Source: Euonymus europaeus
Lineage: Eukaryota; Streptophyta; Magnoliopsida; Celastrales; Celastraceae
Assembly (NCBI GenBank): GCA_963580455.1
Contig: OY756967.1
Location: forward strand, 14,406,501-14,470,500
DNA: 64,000 nucleotides
Direction of reading: 5' to 3'
Below, piece after piece: positions 38,801 through 51,622 of the stretch. A program made the position numbers and the translations under genes. Under the pieces are notes generated by a model. It saw only the letters and a program-made list of their open reading frames with translations. It was not told where the DNA came from and did not search any database. The stretch's first letter is position 1; each line of letters begins with the position of its first letter.

Positions 38801-41800
38801 TCGGACAATCAAAGATGATCGGTGTACACGTTTTAGTGTTCTTCTATGTCAAATTTTATGAGTATAAGCTTCCAAGATTATTTCGATGCCAAAACAGAAA
38901 CTTTCAATGACAAATGGACAAAACCGTTAAAAGCTCATCAATAGAGAGAGTTGAGCAACTTCGGACAGTCAAAGTTGCTCGGTGTACACGTTTTAGTGTT
39001 CTTCTATGTCAAATTTTATGAGTATAAGCTTCCAAGATTATTTCGATGCCAAAAGAGCAACTTTCAATGACAAATGGACAAAACCGTTAAAAGCTCCTCC
39101 ATAGAGAGAGTTGAGCAACTTCGGACAATAAAAGTTGCTCGGTGTACACTTTTTAATGTTCTTCTATGTCAAATTTTATGAGTATAAGCTTCCAAGATTA
39201 TTTCGATAGCAAAAGATGAACTTTCTATGACAAATGGACAAAACCTTTAAAAGCTCCTCCATAGAGAGAGTTGAGCAACTTTGGAACATCAAAGTTGCTC
39301 GGTGTACACTTTTTATTGTTTTTCTATGTCAAATTTTATGAGTATAAGCTTCCTAGATTATTCCGATGCAAAAATCCCAAGTTTCTACGACAAATGGAGA
39401 AAATTGTTAAAAGCCCCACCATAGAGAAAGTTGACCAATTTCGAACCATCAAAGATGGTCGGTGTACAAGTTTTATTATTCTTCTATGTCAAATTTTATG
39501 AGTCTAAGATTCCAAGATTATTTCGATGGCAAAACAGCAACTTTCTATGACAAATGTACAAAACCTTTAAAAGCTCCACCATAGAGAGAGTTAAGCAACT
39601 TCGGACAATCAAAGTTTCTCGGTGTACACTTTTTATTGTTCTTCTATGTCAAATTTTTTGAGTATAAGCTTCCTAGATTATTTCGATGCCAAAATCCCAA
39701 GTTTCTATGATAAATGGAGAAAACTCCTAAAAGCTCCTTCATAGAGAGAGTTGACCAATTTCGGACAATCAAAGATGATCGGTGTACACGTTTTAGTGTT
39801 CTTTTATGTCAAATTTTATGAGTATAAGCTTCCAAGATTATTTCGATGCCAAAACAGCAACTTTCAATGACAAATGGACAAAACCGTTAAAAGCTCCTCC
39901 ATAGAGAGAGTTGAGCAACTTCGGACAATCAAAGTTGCTCGGTGTACAATTTTTAGTGTTCTTCTATGTCAAATTTTATGAGTATAAGCTTCCTAGATTA
40001 TTTCGATGCCAAAACAGCAACTTTCAATGACAAATGGACAAAACCGTTAAATGCTCCTCCATAGAGAGAGTTGAGCAACTTCGGACAATAAAGTTGCTCG
40101 GTGTACAATTTTTAGTGTTCTTCTATGTCAAATTTTATGAGTATAAGCTTCCTAGATTATTCCGATGCCAAAATCCCAAGTTTCTATGATAAATGGAGAA
40201 AACTGTTAAAAGCTCCTCCATAGAGAGAGTTGAGCGACTTCGGACAATCAAAGTCGCTCGGTGTACACTTTTTATTGTTCTTCTCTGTCAAATTTTACGA
40301 GTATAAGCTTCACAGATTATTTCGATGCCAAAATCCCAAGTTTCTATGACAAATGGAGAAAACTGCTAAAAGCTCCTTCAAAGAGAGAGTTGACCAATTT
40401 CGGACAATCAAAGATGATCGGTGTACACGTTTTAGTGTTCTTCTATGTCAAATTTTATGAGTATAAGCTTCCAAGATTATTTCGATGCCAAAACAGAAAC
40501 TTTCAATGACAAATGGACAAAACCGTTAAAAGCTCATCAATAGAGAGAGTTGAGCAACTTCGGACAGTCAAAGTTGCTCGGTGTACACGTTTTAGTGTTC
40601 TTCTATGTCAAATTTTATGAGTATAAGCTTCCAAGATTATTTCGATGCCAAAAGAGCAACTTTCAATGACAAATGGACAAAACCGTTAAAAGCTCCTCCA
40701 TAGAGAGAGTTGAGCAACTTCGGACAATAAAAGTTGCTCGGTGTACACTTTTTAATGTTCTTCTATGTCAAATTTTATGAGTATAAGCTTCCAAGATTAT
40801 TTCGATAGCAAAAGATGAACTTTCTATGACAAATGGACAAAACCTTTAAAAGCTCCTCCATAGAGAGAGTTGAGCAACTTTGGAACATCAAAGTTGCTCG
40901 GTGTACACTATTTATTGTTTTTCTATGTCAAATTTTATGAGTATAAGCTTCCTAGATTATTCCGATGCAAAAATCCCAAGTTTCTACGACAAATGGAGAA
41001 AATTGTTAAAAGCCCCACCATAGAGAAAGTTGACCAATTTCGAACCATCAAAGATGGTCGGTGTACAAGTTTTATTATTCTTCTATGTCAAATTTTATGA
41101 GTCTAAGATTCCAAGATTATTTCGATGGCAAAACAGCAACTTTCTATGACAAATGTACAAAACCTTTAAAAGCTCCACCATAGAGAGAGTTAAGCAACTT
41201 CGGACAATCAAAGTTTCTCGGTGTACACTTTTTATTGTTCTTCTATGTCAAATTTTTTGAGTATAAGCTTCCTAGATTATTTCGATGCCAAAATCCCAAG
41301 TTTCTATGATAAATGGAGAAAACTCCTAAAAGCTCCTTCATAGAGAGAGTTGACCAATTTCGGACAATCAAAGATGATCGGTGTACACGTTTTAGTGTTC
41401 TTTTATGTCAAATTTTATGAGTATAAGCTTCCAAGATTATTTCGATGCCAAAACAGCAACTTTCAATGACAAATGGACAAAACCGTTAAAAGCTCCTCCA
41501 TAGAGAGAGTTGAGCAACTTCGGACAATCAAAGTTGCTCGGTGTACAATTTTTAGTGTTCTTCTATGTCAAATTTTATGAGTATAAGCTTCCTAGATTAT
41601 TTCGATGCCAAAACAGCAACTTTCAATGACAAATGGACAAAACCGTTAAAAGCTCCTCCATAGAGAGAGTTGAGCAACTTCGGACAATAAAGTTGCTCGG
41701 TGTACAATTTTTAGTGTTCTTCTATGTCAAATTTTATGAGTATAAGCTTCCTAGATTATTCCGATGCCAAAATCCCAAGTTTCTATGATAAATGGAGAAA

Positions 41801-42084
41801 ACTGTTAAAAGCTCCTCCATAGAGAGAGTTGAGCGACTTCGGACAATCAAAGTCGCTCGGTGTACACTTTTTATTGTTCTTCTATGTCAAATTTTACGAG
41901 TATAAGCTTCACAGATTATTTCGATGCCAAAATCCCAAGTTTCTATGACAAATGGAGAAAACTGCTAAAAGCTCCTTCAAAGAGAGAGTTGACCAATTTC
42001 GGACAATCAAAGATGATCGGTGTACACGTTTTAGTGTTCTTCTATGTCAAATTTTATGAGTATAAGCTTCCAAGATTATTTCGA
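35647..42084. repeat. 10-monomer (1,599 bp) higher-order repeat, four copies
   Basis: Copies begin at about 35647, 37246, 38845 and 40444, and identity to the repeat ends at 42084. That is 6,438 bp, or 4.03 units. The order of monomers is A with 'acagaaac/catcaatag', A with 'agagcaac', D, E with 'ccccaccatag', F with 'ctccaccatag', B, A, a 159-bp A with 'cggacaataaag', a B/A hybrid with 'gagcgac/gtcgctc', and B with 'ccttcaaagag'. About six variant sites were seen: 36151/37750, 36854/38453/40052/41651, 38646, 38747, 40285 and 40910. One net missing base makes the unit 1,599 rather than 1,600. Confidence 0.96.
36960..37061. repeat. Hybrid B/A monomer fixed in the 1,599-bp repeat
   Basis: The first part is B/C-like ('gatgccaaaatcccaag', 'tgataaatggagaaaac'). 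The last part is A-like ('cctccatagagagagttgagcg', broken here at the class switch). The ancestral two-monomer order (a C copy followed by a copy with 'gagcgac/gtcgctc') survives at 27850-28112 and 60300-60565. The hybrid looks like a crossover between these two neighbours in 'gttaaaagctcct'. It occurs in all four higher-order copies. Confidence 0.7.
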
Positions 42085-42540
42085 AGCCAAAACAGCAACT
42101 TTCAATGACAAATGGACAAAATCGTTAAAAGCTCCTCCATAGAGAGAGTTGAGCGACTTCGGACAATCAAAGTTGCTCGGTGTACACTTTTTATTGTTCT
42201 TCTATGTCAAATCTTACGAGTATAAGCCTCCAAGATTATTTCGATGCCAAAACACCAACTTTCAATGATAAAGGGACGAAATCGTTAAAAGCACCTCCAT
42301 AGAGAGAGTTGAGCAACGTCGGACCTTCAAAGTTACTCAGGTTACACTTTTTAATGTTCTTCTATGTCAAATTTTATGAGTATAAGCTTCCTAGATTATT
42401 TCGATGCCAAAATCCCAAGTTTATATGATAAATGGAGAAAACTGCTAAAAGCTCCTTCATAGAGAGAGTTGACCAATTTCGGACCATCGAATATGCTCGG
42501 TGTACACGTTTTAGTGTTCTTCTATGTCAAATTTTATGAG
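42085..42540. repeat. Satellite monomers joining two higher-order blocks
   Basis: About three monomers with 'gaagccaaaac', 'caaatcttacgag' and 'gaccttcaaagttactcagg'. The same set recurs near 43681-43960 and 46396-46680. They are therefore the tail of the unit that is duplicated downstream. An unusual 'ctcaggttacac' at about 42337 replaces 'ctcggtgtacac'. Confidence 0.75.
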
Positions 42541-45254
42541 TATAAGCTTCCAAGATTATTTCGATGCCAAAACAGCAACTTTCAATGACAAATGGACAAA
42601 ACTGTTAAAAGCTCCTCCATAGAGAGAGTTGACCAACTTCGGACAATCAAAGTTGCTCGGTGTACACTTTTTTATGTTCTTCTATGTCAAATTTTATGAG
42701 TATAAGCTTCCAAGATTATTTCGATAGCAAAAGATGAACTTTCTATGACTAATGGACAAAACCTTTAAAAGCTCCTTCATAGAGAGAGTTGAGCAACTTT
42801 GGAACATCAAAGTTGCTCGGTGTACACTTTTTATTGTTTTTCTATGTCAAATTTTATGAGTATAAGCTTCCTAGATTATTCCGATGCAAAAATCTCAAGT
42901 TTCTATGACAAATGGAGAAAACTGTTAAAAGCTCCATCATAGAGAGAGTTGACCAATTTCAGACCATCAAAGATGGTCGGTGTACAAGTATTATTGTTCT
43001 TCTATGTCCAATTTTATGAGTCTAAGATTCCAAGATTATTTCGATGCCAAAACAGCAACTTTCTATGACAAATGTACAAAACCGTTAAAAGCTCCTCCAT
43101 AGAGAGAGTTAAGCAACTTCGGACAATCAAAGTTTCTCGGTGTACACTTTTTATTGTTCTTCTATGTCAAATTTTATGAGTATAAGCTTCCTAGATTATT
43201 TGGATGCCAAAATCCAAAGTTTCTATGATAAATGAAGAAAACTGCTAAAAGGTCCTTCATAGAGAGAGTTGACAAATTTCGGACAATCAAAGGTGATCGG
43301 TGTAGACGTTTTAGTGTTCTTTTATGTCAAATTTTATGAGTATAAGCTTCCAATATTATTTCGATGCCAAAACAACAACTTTCAATGACAAATGGACAAA
43401 ACCGTTAAAAGCTCCTCCATAGAGAGAGTTGAGCAACTTCGGACAATCAAAGTTGCTCGGTGTACACTTTTTAGTGTTCTTCTATGTCAAATTTTATGAG
43501 TATAAGCTTCCTAGATTATTTCGATGCCAAAATCCCAAGTTTCTATGATAAATGGAGAAAACTGTTAAAAGCTCCTCATAGAGAGAGTTGACCAATTTCT
43601 GACTATCAAAGATGCTCGGTGTACACGTTATAGTGTTCTTCTATGTCAAATTTTATGAGTATAAGCTTCCAAGATTATTTCGAAGCCAAAACAGCAACTT
43701 TCAATGACAAATGGACAAAATCGTTAAAAGCTCCTCCATAGAGAGAGTTGAGCGACTTCGGACAATCAATGTTGCTCGGTGTACACTTTTTATTGTTCTT
43801 CTATGTCAAATCTTACGAGTATAAGCCTCCAAGATTATTTTGATGCCAAAACACCAACTTTCAATGACAAAGGGACGAAATCGTTAAAAGCACCTCCATA
43901 GAGAGAGTTGAGCAATGTCGGACCTTCAAAGTTACTCGGTGTACACTTTTTAATGTTCTTCTATGTCAAATTTTATGAGTATAAGCTTCCAAGATTATTT
44001 CGATGCCGAAACAGCAACTTTCAATGACAAATGGACAAAACCGTTAAAAGCTCCTCCATAGAGAGAGTTGAGCAACTTCGGACAATCAAAGTTGCTCGGT
44101 GTTAACTTTTTAATGTTCTTCTATGTCAAATTTTATGAGTATAACCTTCCAAGATTATTTCGATGGGAAAAGACACTTTCTATGACAAATGGACAAAACC
44201 CTTAAAAAATCCTTCATAGAGAGAGTTGAGCAACTTCGAAACATCAAAGTTTCTCGGTGTACACTTTAATTGTTCTTCTATGTCAAATTTTATGAGTAGA
44301 AGCTTCCAAGATTATTTGGATGCAAAAATCCCAAGTTTCCATGACAAATGGAGAAAACTGTTAAAAGCTCCTTCCTAGAGAGAGTTGACCAATTTCGGGC
44401 CATCAAAGATGCTCGGTGTACAAGTTTTATTTTTCTTCTATGTCAAATTTTATGAGTCTAAGCTTCCATGATTATTTCGATGCCAAAACAACAACTTTCT
44501 ATGACAAATGTACAAAACCGTTAAAAGCTCCTCCATAGAGACAGTTGAGCAACTTCGGACAATCAAAGTTGCTCGGTGTACACTTTTTATTGTTCTTCTA
44601 TGTCAAATTTTATGAGTATAAGCTTCCTAGATTATTTCGATGCGAAAATCCCAAGTTTCTATGATAAATGGAGAAAACTGTTAAAAGATCCTTCATAGAA
44701 AGAGTTGACCAATTTCGGACCATCAAAGATGCTCGGTGTACACGTTTTAGTGTTTTTCTATGCCAAATTTTATGAGTATAAGCTTCCAAGATTATTTACA
44801 TGCCAAAACAGCAACTTTCAATGACAAATGGACAAAACCGTTAAAAGCTCCTTCATAGAGAGAGTTGAGCAACTTCGGACAATCAAAGTTGCTCGGTCTA
44901 AACTTTTTAATGTTCTTCTATGTCAAATTTTATGAGTATAAGCTTCCTAGATTATTCCGATGCCAAAATCTCAAGTTTCTATGATAAATGGAGAAACTGT
45001 TAAAAGCTCTTCATAGAGAGAGTTGACCAATTTCTGACCATCAAAGATGCTCGGTGTACACGTTATAGTGTTCTTCTATGTCAAATTTTATGAGTATAAG
45101 CTTCCAAGATTATTTCGATGCCAAAACACCAACTTTCAATGACAAAGGGACAAAATCGTTAAAAGCACCTCCATAGAGAGAGTTGAGCAACGTCGAGCCA
45201 TCAAAGTTACTCGGTGTACACTTTTTAATGTTCTTCTATGTCAAATTTTATGAG
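42541..45254. repeat. ~2.7-kb (17-monomer) duplication, copy 1
   Basis: Pairs with 45255 to about 48130. The offset is 2,714 bp on the left (for example 42881 and 45595) and 2,874-2,876 bp on the right (44101/46975, 44895/47771), so copy 1 lacks exactly one monomer near 43985. Shared marks are 'gactaatgg', 'tctatgtccaatttt', 'aatgaagaaaac', 'aaggtccttc', 'gactatc', 'ggtctaaac' and 'aagctcttcatag'. Confidence 0.88.
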
Positions 45255-48130
45255 TATAAGCTTTCAAGATTATTTCGATGCCAAAACAGCAACTTTCAAT
45301 AACAAATGGACAAAACCGTTTAAAGTTTCTCCATAGAGAGAGTTGAGCAACTTCGGACAATCAAAGTTGCTCGGTGTACACTTTTTTATGTTCTTCTATG
45401 TCAAATTTTATGAGTATAAGCTTCCAAGATTATTTCGATAGCAAAAGTTGAACTTTCTATGACTAATGGACAAAACCTTTAAAAGCTCCTTCATAGAGAG
45501 AGTTGAGCAACTTTGGAACATCAAAGTTGCTCGGTGTACACTTTTTATTGTTTTTCTATGTCAAATTTTATGAGTATAAGCTTCCTAGATTATTCCGATG
45601 CAAAAATCTCAGGTTTCAATGACAAATGGAGAAAACTGTTAAAAGCTCCATCATAGAGATAGTTGACCAATTTCGGACCATCAAAGATGGTCGGTGTACA
45701 AGTTTTATTGTTCTTCTATGTCCAATTTTATGAGTCTAAGATTCCAAGATTATTTCGATGCCAAAACAGCAACTTTCTATGACAAATGTACAAAACCGTT
45801 AAAAGCTCCTCCATAGAGAGAGTTAAGCAACTTCGGACAATCAAAGTTTCTCGGTGTACACTTTTTATTGTTCTTCTATGTCAAATTTTATGAGTATAAG
45901 CTTCCTAGATTATTTAGATGCCAAAATCCAAAGTTTCTATGATAAATGAAGAAAACTGCTAAAAGGTCCTTCATAGAGAGAGTTGACAAATTTCGGACAA
46001 TCAAAGATGATCGGTGTACACGTTTTAGTGTTCTTTTATGTCAAATTTTATGAGTATAAGCTTCCAATATTATTTCGATGCCAAAACAACAACTTTCAAT
46101 GACAAATGGACAAAACCGTTAAAAGCTCCTCCATAGAGAGAGTTGAGCAACTTCGGACAATCAAAGTTGCTCGGTGTACACTTTTTAGTGTTCTTCTATG
46201 TCAAATTTTATGAGTATAAGCTTCCTAGATTATTTCGATGCCAAAATCCCAAGTTTCTATGATAAATGGAGAAAACTGTTAAAAGCTCCTCATAGAGAGA
46301 GTTGACCAATTTCTGACTATCAAAGATGCTCGGTGTACACGTTATAGTGTTCTTCTATGTCAAATTTTATGAGTATAAGCTTCCAAGATTATTTCGAAGC
46401 CAAAACAGCAACTTTCAATGACAAATGGACAAAATCGTTAAAAGCTCCTCCATAGAGAGAGTTGAGCGACTTCGGACAATCAAAGTTGCTCGGTGTACAG
46501 TTTTTATTGTTCTTCTATGTCAAATCTTACGAGTATAAGCCTCCAAGATTATTTCGATGCCAAAACACCAGCTTTTAACGACAAAGGGACGAAATCGTTA
46601 AAAGCACCTCCATAGAGAGAGTTGAGCAACGTCGGACCTTCAATGTTACTTGGTGTACACTTTTTAATGTTCTTCTATGTCAAATTTTATGAGTATAAGC
46701 TTCCTATATTATTTCGATGCCAAAATCCCAAGTTTATATGATAAATGGAGAAAACTGCTAAAAGCTCCTTCATAGAGAGAGTTGACCAATTTCGGACCAT
46801 CAAATATGCTCGGTGTACACGTTTTAGTGTTCTTCTATGTCAAATTTTATGAGTATAAGCTTCCAAGATTATTTCGATGCCAAAACAGCAACTTTCAATG
46901 ACAAATGGACAAAACCGTTAAAAGCTCCTCCATAGAGAGAGTTGAGCAACTTCGGACAATCAAAGTTGCTCGGTGTTAACTTTTTAATGTTCTTCTATGT
47001 CAAATTTTATGAGTATAAGCTTCAAAGATTATTTCGATGGGAAAAGACCAACTTTCTATGACAAATGGACAAAACCTTTAAAAAATCCTTCATAGAGAGA
47101 GTTGAGCAACTTCGGAACATCAAAGTTGCTCGGTGTACACTTTAATTGTTCTTCTATGTCAAATTTTATGAGTAGAAGCTTCCAAGATTATTTCGATGCA
47201 AAAATCCCAAGTAGCCATGACAAATGGAGAAAACTGTTAAAAGCTCCTTCCTAGAGAGAGTTGACCAATTTCGGGCCATCAAAGATGCTCGGTGTACAAG
47301 TTTTATTTTTCTTCTATGTCAAATTTTATGAGTCTAAGCTTCCATGATTATTTCGATGCCAAAACAACAACTTTCTATGACAAATGTACAAAATCGTTAA
47401 AAGCTCCTCCATAGAGATAGTTGAGCAACTTCGGACAATCAAAGTTGCTCGGTGTACACTTTTTATTGTTCTTCTATGTCAAATTTTATGAGTATAAGCT
47501 TCCTAGATTATTTCGATGCGAAAATCCCAAGTTTCTATGATAAATGGAGAAAACTGTTAAAAGATCCTTCATAGAAAGAGTTGACCAATTTCGGACCATC
47601 AAAGATGCTCGGTGTACACGTTTTAGTGTTTTTCTATGTCAAATTTTATGAGTATAAGCTTCCAAGATTATTTACATGCCAAAACAGCAACTTTCAATGA
47701 CAAATGGACAAAACCGTTAAAAGCTCCTTCATAGAGAGAGTTGAGCAACTTCGGACAATCAAAGTTGCTCGGTCTAAACTTTTTAATGTTCTTCTATGTC
47801 AAATTTTATGAGTATAAGCTTCCTAGATTATTCCGATGCCAAAATCTCTTGTTTCTATGATAAATAGAGAAAACTGTTAAAAGCTCTTCATAGAGAGAGT
47901 TGACCAATTTCTGACCATCAAAGATGCTCGGTGTACACGTTATAGTGTTCTTCTATGTCAAATTTTATGAGTATAAGCTTCCAAGATTATTTCGATGCCA
48001 AAACACCAACTTTCAATGACAAAGGGACAAAATCGTTAAAAGCACCTCCATAGAGAGAGTTGAGCAACGTCGGACCATCAAAGTTACTCGGTGTACACTT
48101 TTTAATGTTCTTCTATGTCAAATTTTATGA
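45255..48130. repeat. ~2.9-kb (18-monomer) duplication, copy 2
   Basis: Longer partner. It retains the monomer at about 46700-46860 ('ttcctatattatttcg', 'gtttatatgat'), which is also present at 42380-42540. This shows that the deletion occurred in copy 1. Private changes include 'agttgaac' near 45447, 'caccagctttta' near 46565 and 'aagtagccatg' near 47209. Confidence 0.88.
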
Positions 48131-48425
48131 GTATAAGCTTCCTAGATTATTTCGATGCCAAAATCCCAAGTTTCTATGATAAATGGAGAAAACCGGTAAA
48201 AGCTACTTCCTAGAGAGAGTTGACCAATTTTGGGCCATCAAAGATGCCCGGTGTACAAGTTTTATTGTTCTTCTATGTCAAATTTTATGAGTATAAGCTT
48301 CCAAGATTATTTCGATGCCAAAACAGCAACTTTCAATGACAAATGGACAAAACCGTTAAAAGCTCCTCCATAGAGAGAGTTGAGCTACTTCGGACAATCA
48401 AAGTTGCTCGGTGTACACTTTTTAG
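48131..48425. repeat. Satellite monomers before the 3,197-bp repeat
   Basis: About two monomers, one with 'aaccggtaaaagctacttcctag' and 'gatgcccggtg' near 48190-48250 and one ordinary A copy with 'gagctac'. They match no close tandem partner seen by eye and contain no other feature. Confidence 0.65.
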
Positions 48426-51400
48426 TGTTCTTCTATGTCAAATTTTATGAGTATAAGCTTCCTAGATTATTTCGATGCCAAAATCCCAAGTTTCTATGAT
48501 AAATGTAGAAAACTGTTAAAAGCTCCTCATAGAGAGAGTTGACCAATTTCTGACCATCAAAGATGCTCGGTGTACACGTTATAGTGTTCTTCTATGTCAA
48601 ATTTTATGAGTATAAGCTTCCTAGATTATTTCGATGCCAAAATCCCAAGTTTATATGATAAATGGAGAAAACTGCTAAAAGCTCCTTCATAGAGAGAGTT
48701 GACCAATTTCGGACCATCAAATATGCTCGGTGAACACGTTTTAGTGTTCTTCTATGTCAAATTTTATGAGTATAAGCTTCCAAGATTATTTCGATGTCAA
48801 AACAGAAACATTCAATGACAAATGGACAAAACCGTTAAAAGCTCCTCCATAGAGAGAGTTGAGCAACTTCGGACAATCAAGGTTGCTCGGTGTTAACTTT
48901 TTAATGTTCTTCTATGTCAAATTTTATGAGTATAAGCTTCCAAGATTATTTCGATGCCAAAACACCAACTTTCTATGACAAATGGTCAAAACCTTTAAAA
49001 AATCCTTCATAGAGAGAGTAGAGCAACTTCGGAACATCAAAGTTGCTCGGTGTACACTTTAATTGTTCTTCTATGTCAAATTTTACGAGTAGAAGCTTCC
49101 TAGATTATTTCGATGCCAAAATCCTAAGTTTCAATGATCAATGGAGAAAACTGCTAAAAGCTCCTTCCTAGAGAGAGTTGACCAATTTCGGGCCATCAAA
49201 GATGCTCGGTGTACAAGTTTTATTGTTCTTCTATGTCAAATTTTAAGAGTATAAGCTTCCAAGATTATTTCGATGCCAAAACAGCAACTTTCAATGACAA
49301 ATGGACAAAACCGTTAAAAGCACCTCCATAGAGAGAGTTGACCAATTTCGGACAATTAAAGTTGCTCGGTGTAGACTTTTTAGTGTTCTTCTATGTCAAA
49401 TTTTATGAGTATAAGCTTCCTAGATTATTTCGATGCCAAAATCCCAAGTTTCTTTGATAAATGGAGAAAACTGCTAAAAGCTCCTTCATTGAGAGAGTTG
49501 ACCAATTTCGGACCATCAAATATGCTCGGTGTACACGTTTTAGTGTTCTTCTATGGCAAATTTTATGAGTATATGCTTCCAAGATTATTTCGATGTTAAA
49601 ACAGCAACTTTCAATGACAAATGGACAAAACCGTTAAAAGCTCCTCCATAGAGAGAGTTGAGCAACTTCGGACAATCAAAGTTGCTCGGTGTTAACTTTT
49701 TAATGTTCTTCTATGTCAAATTTTATGAGTATAAGCTTCCAAGATTATTTCGATGGGAAAAGACCAACTTTCTATGACAAATGGACAAAACCTTTAAAAG
49801 CTCCTCCATACAGAGAGTTGAGCAACATTGGAACATCAAAGTTGCTCGGCGTACACTTTTTATTGTTTTTCTATGTCAAATTTTATGAGTATAAGCTTCC
49901 TAGATTATTCCGATGCAAAAATTCCAAGTTTCTATGACAAATGGAGAAAACTGTTAAAAGCTCCATCATAGAGAAAGTTGACCAATTTCGGACCATCAAA
50001 GATGGTCGGTGTACAAGTTTTATTGTTCTTCTATGTCAAATTTTATGAGTCTAAGATTCCAAGATTATTTCGATGCCAAAACAGCAACTTTCTATGACAA
50101 ATGTACAAAACCGTTAAAAGCTCCTCCATAGAGAGAGTTAAGCAACTTCGGACAATCAAAGTTTCTCGGTGTACACTTTTTATTGTTCTTCTATGTCAAA
50201 TTTTATGAGTAGAAGCTTCCTAGATTATTCCGATGCCAAAATCCCAAGTATCTATGATAAATGGAGAAAACTGCTAAAAGCTCCTTCCTAGAGAGAGTTG
50301 ACGAATTGCGGGCCGTCAAAGATGCTCGGTGTACAAGTTTTATTGTTCTTCTATGTCAAATTTTAAGAGTATAAGCTTCCAAGATTATTTCGATGCCAAA
50401 ACAGCAACTTTCAATGACAAATGGACAAAACCGTTAAAAGCTCCTCCATAGAGAGAGTTGAGCAACTTCGGACAATCAAAGTTGCTCGGTGTAGACTTTT
50501 TAGTGTTCTTCTATGTCAAATTTTATGAGTATAAGTTTCCTAGATTATTTCGATGCCAAAATCCCAAGTTTCTATGATAAATGTAGAAAACTGCTAAAAG
50601 CTCCTTCATTGAGAGAGTTGACCAATTTCGGACCATCAAATATGCTCGGTGTACACGTTTTAGTGTTCTTCTATGTCAAATTTTATGAGTATAAGCTTCC
50701 AAGATTATTTGGATGCCAAAACAGCAACTTTCAATGACAAATGGACAAAACCGTTAAAAGGTCCTCCATAGAGAGAGTTGAGCAACTTCGGACAATCAAA
50801 GTTACTCGGTGTTAGCTTTTTAATGTTCTTCTATGTCAAATTTTATGAGTATAAGCTTCCAAGATTATTTCGATGGGAAAAGACCAACTTTCTATGACAA
50901 ATGGACAAAACCTTTAAAAGCTCCTCCATAGAGAGAGTTGAGCAACTTTGGAACATCAAAGTTGTTCGGTGTACACTTTTTATTGTTTCTCTATGTCAAA
51001 TTTTATGAGTATAAGCTTCCTAGATTATTCCGATGCAAAAATCCCAAGTTTCAATGACAAATGGAGAAAACTGTTAAAAGCTCCATCATAGAGAAAGTTG
51101 ACCAATTTCGGACCATCAAAGATGGTCGGTGTACAAGTTTTATTGTTCTTCTATGTCAAATTTTATGAGTCTAAGATTCCAAGATTATTTCGATGCCAAA
51201 ACAGCAACTTTCTATGACAAATGTACAAAACCGTTAAAAGCTCCTCCATAGAGAGAGTTAAGCAACTTCGGACAATCAAAGTTTCTCGGTGTACACTTTT
51301 TATTGTTCTTCTATGTCAAATTTTATGAGTAGAAGCTTCCTATATTAATTCGATGCCAAAATCCCAAGTTTCTATGATAAATGGAGAAAACTGCTAAAAG

Positions 51401-51622
51401 CTCCTTCCTAGAGAGAGTTGACGAATTTCGGGCCGTCAAAGATGCTCGGTGTACATGTTTTATTGTTCTTCTATGTCAAATTTTAAGAGTATAAGCTTCC
51501 AAGATTATTTGGATGCCAAAACAGCAACTTTCAATGACAAATGGACAAAACCGTTAAAAGCTCCTTCATAGAGAGAGTTGAGCAACTTCGGACAATCAAA
51601 GTTGCTCGGTCTAAACTTTTTA
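48426..51622. repeat. 20-monomer (3,197 bp) tandem repeat, copy 1
   Basis: Aligns with 51623 to about 54740 at an offset of 3,197 bp (for example 49393/52590 and 50513/53710). Marks are 'aaatgtagaaaac', 'aaacagaaacattc', 'tggtcaaaacc', 'gagtagagcaac', 'caatgatcaatgg', 'tatggcaaatttt' and 'cgatgttaaaac'. The unit itself contains a 1,120-bp repeat: 49741 onward matches 50861 onward. Confidence 0.92.

Noticed and set aside
31364..42084. Assembly artefact as the sole explanation of the near-identical blocks
   Set aside because: The blocks carry a few private variants each and different repeat lengths abut sensibly, which argues for real duplications. I cannot exclude copy-number error without read data.
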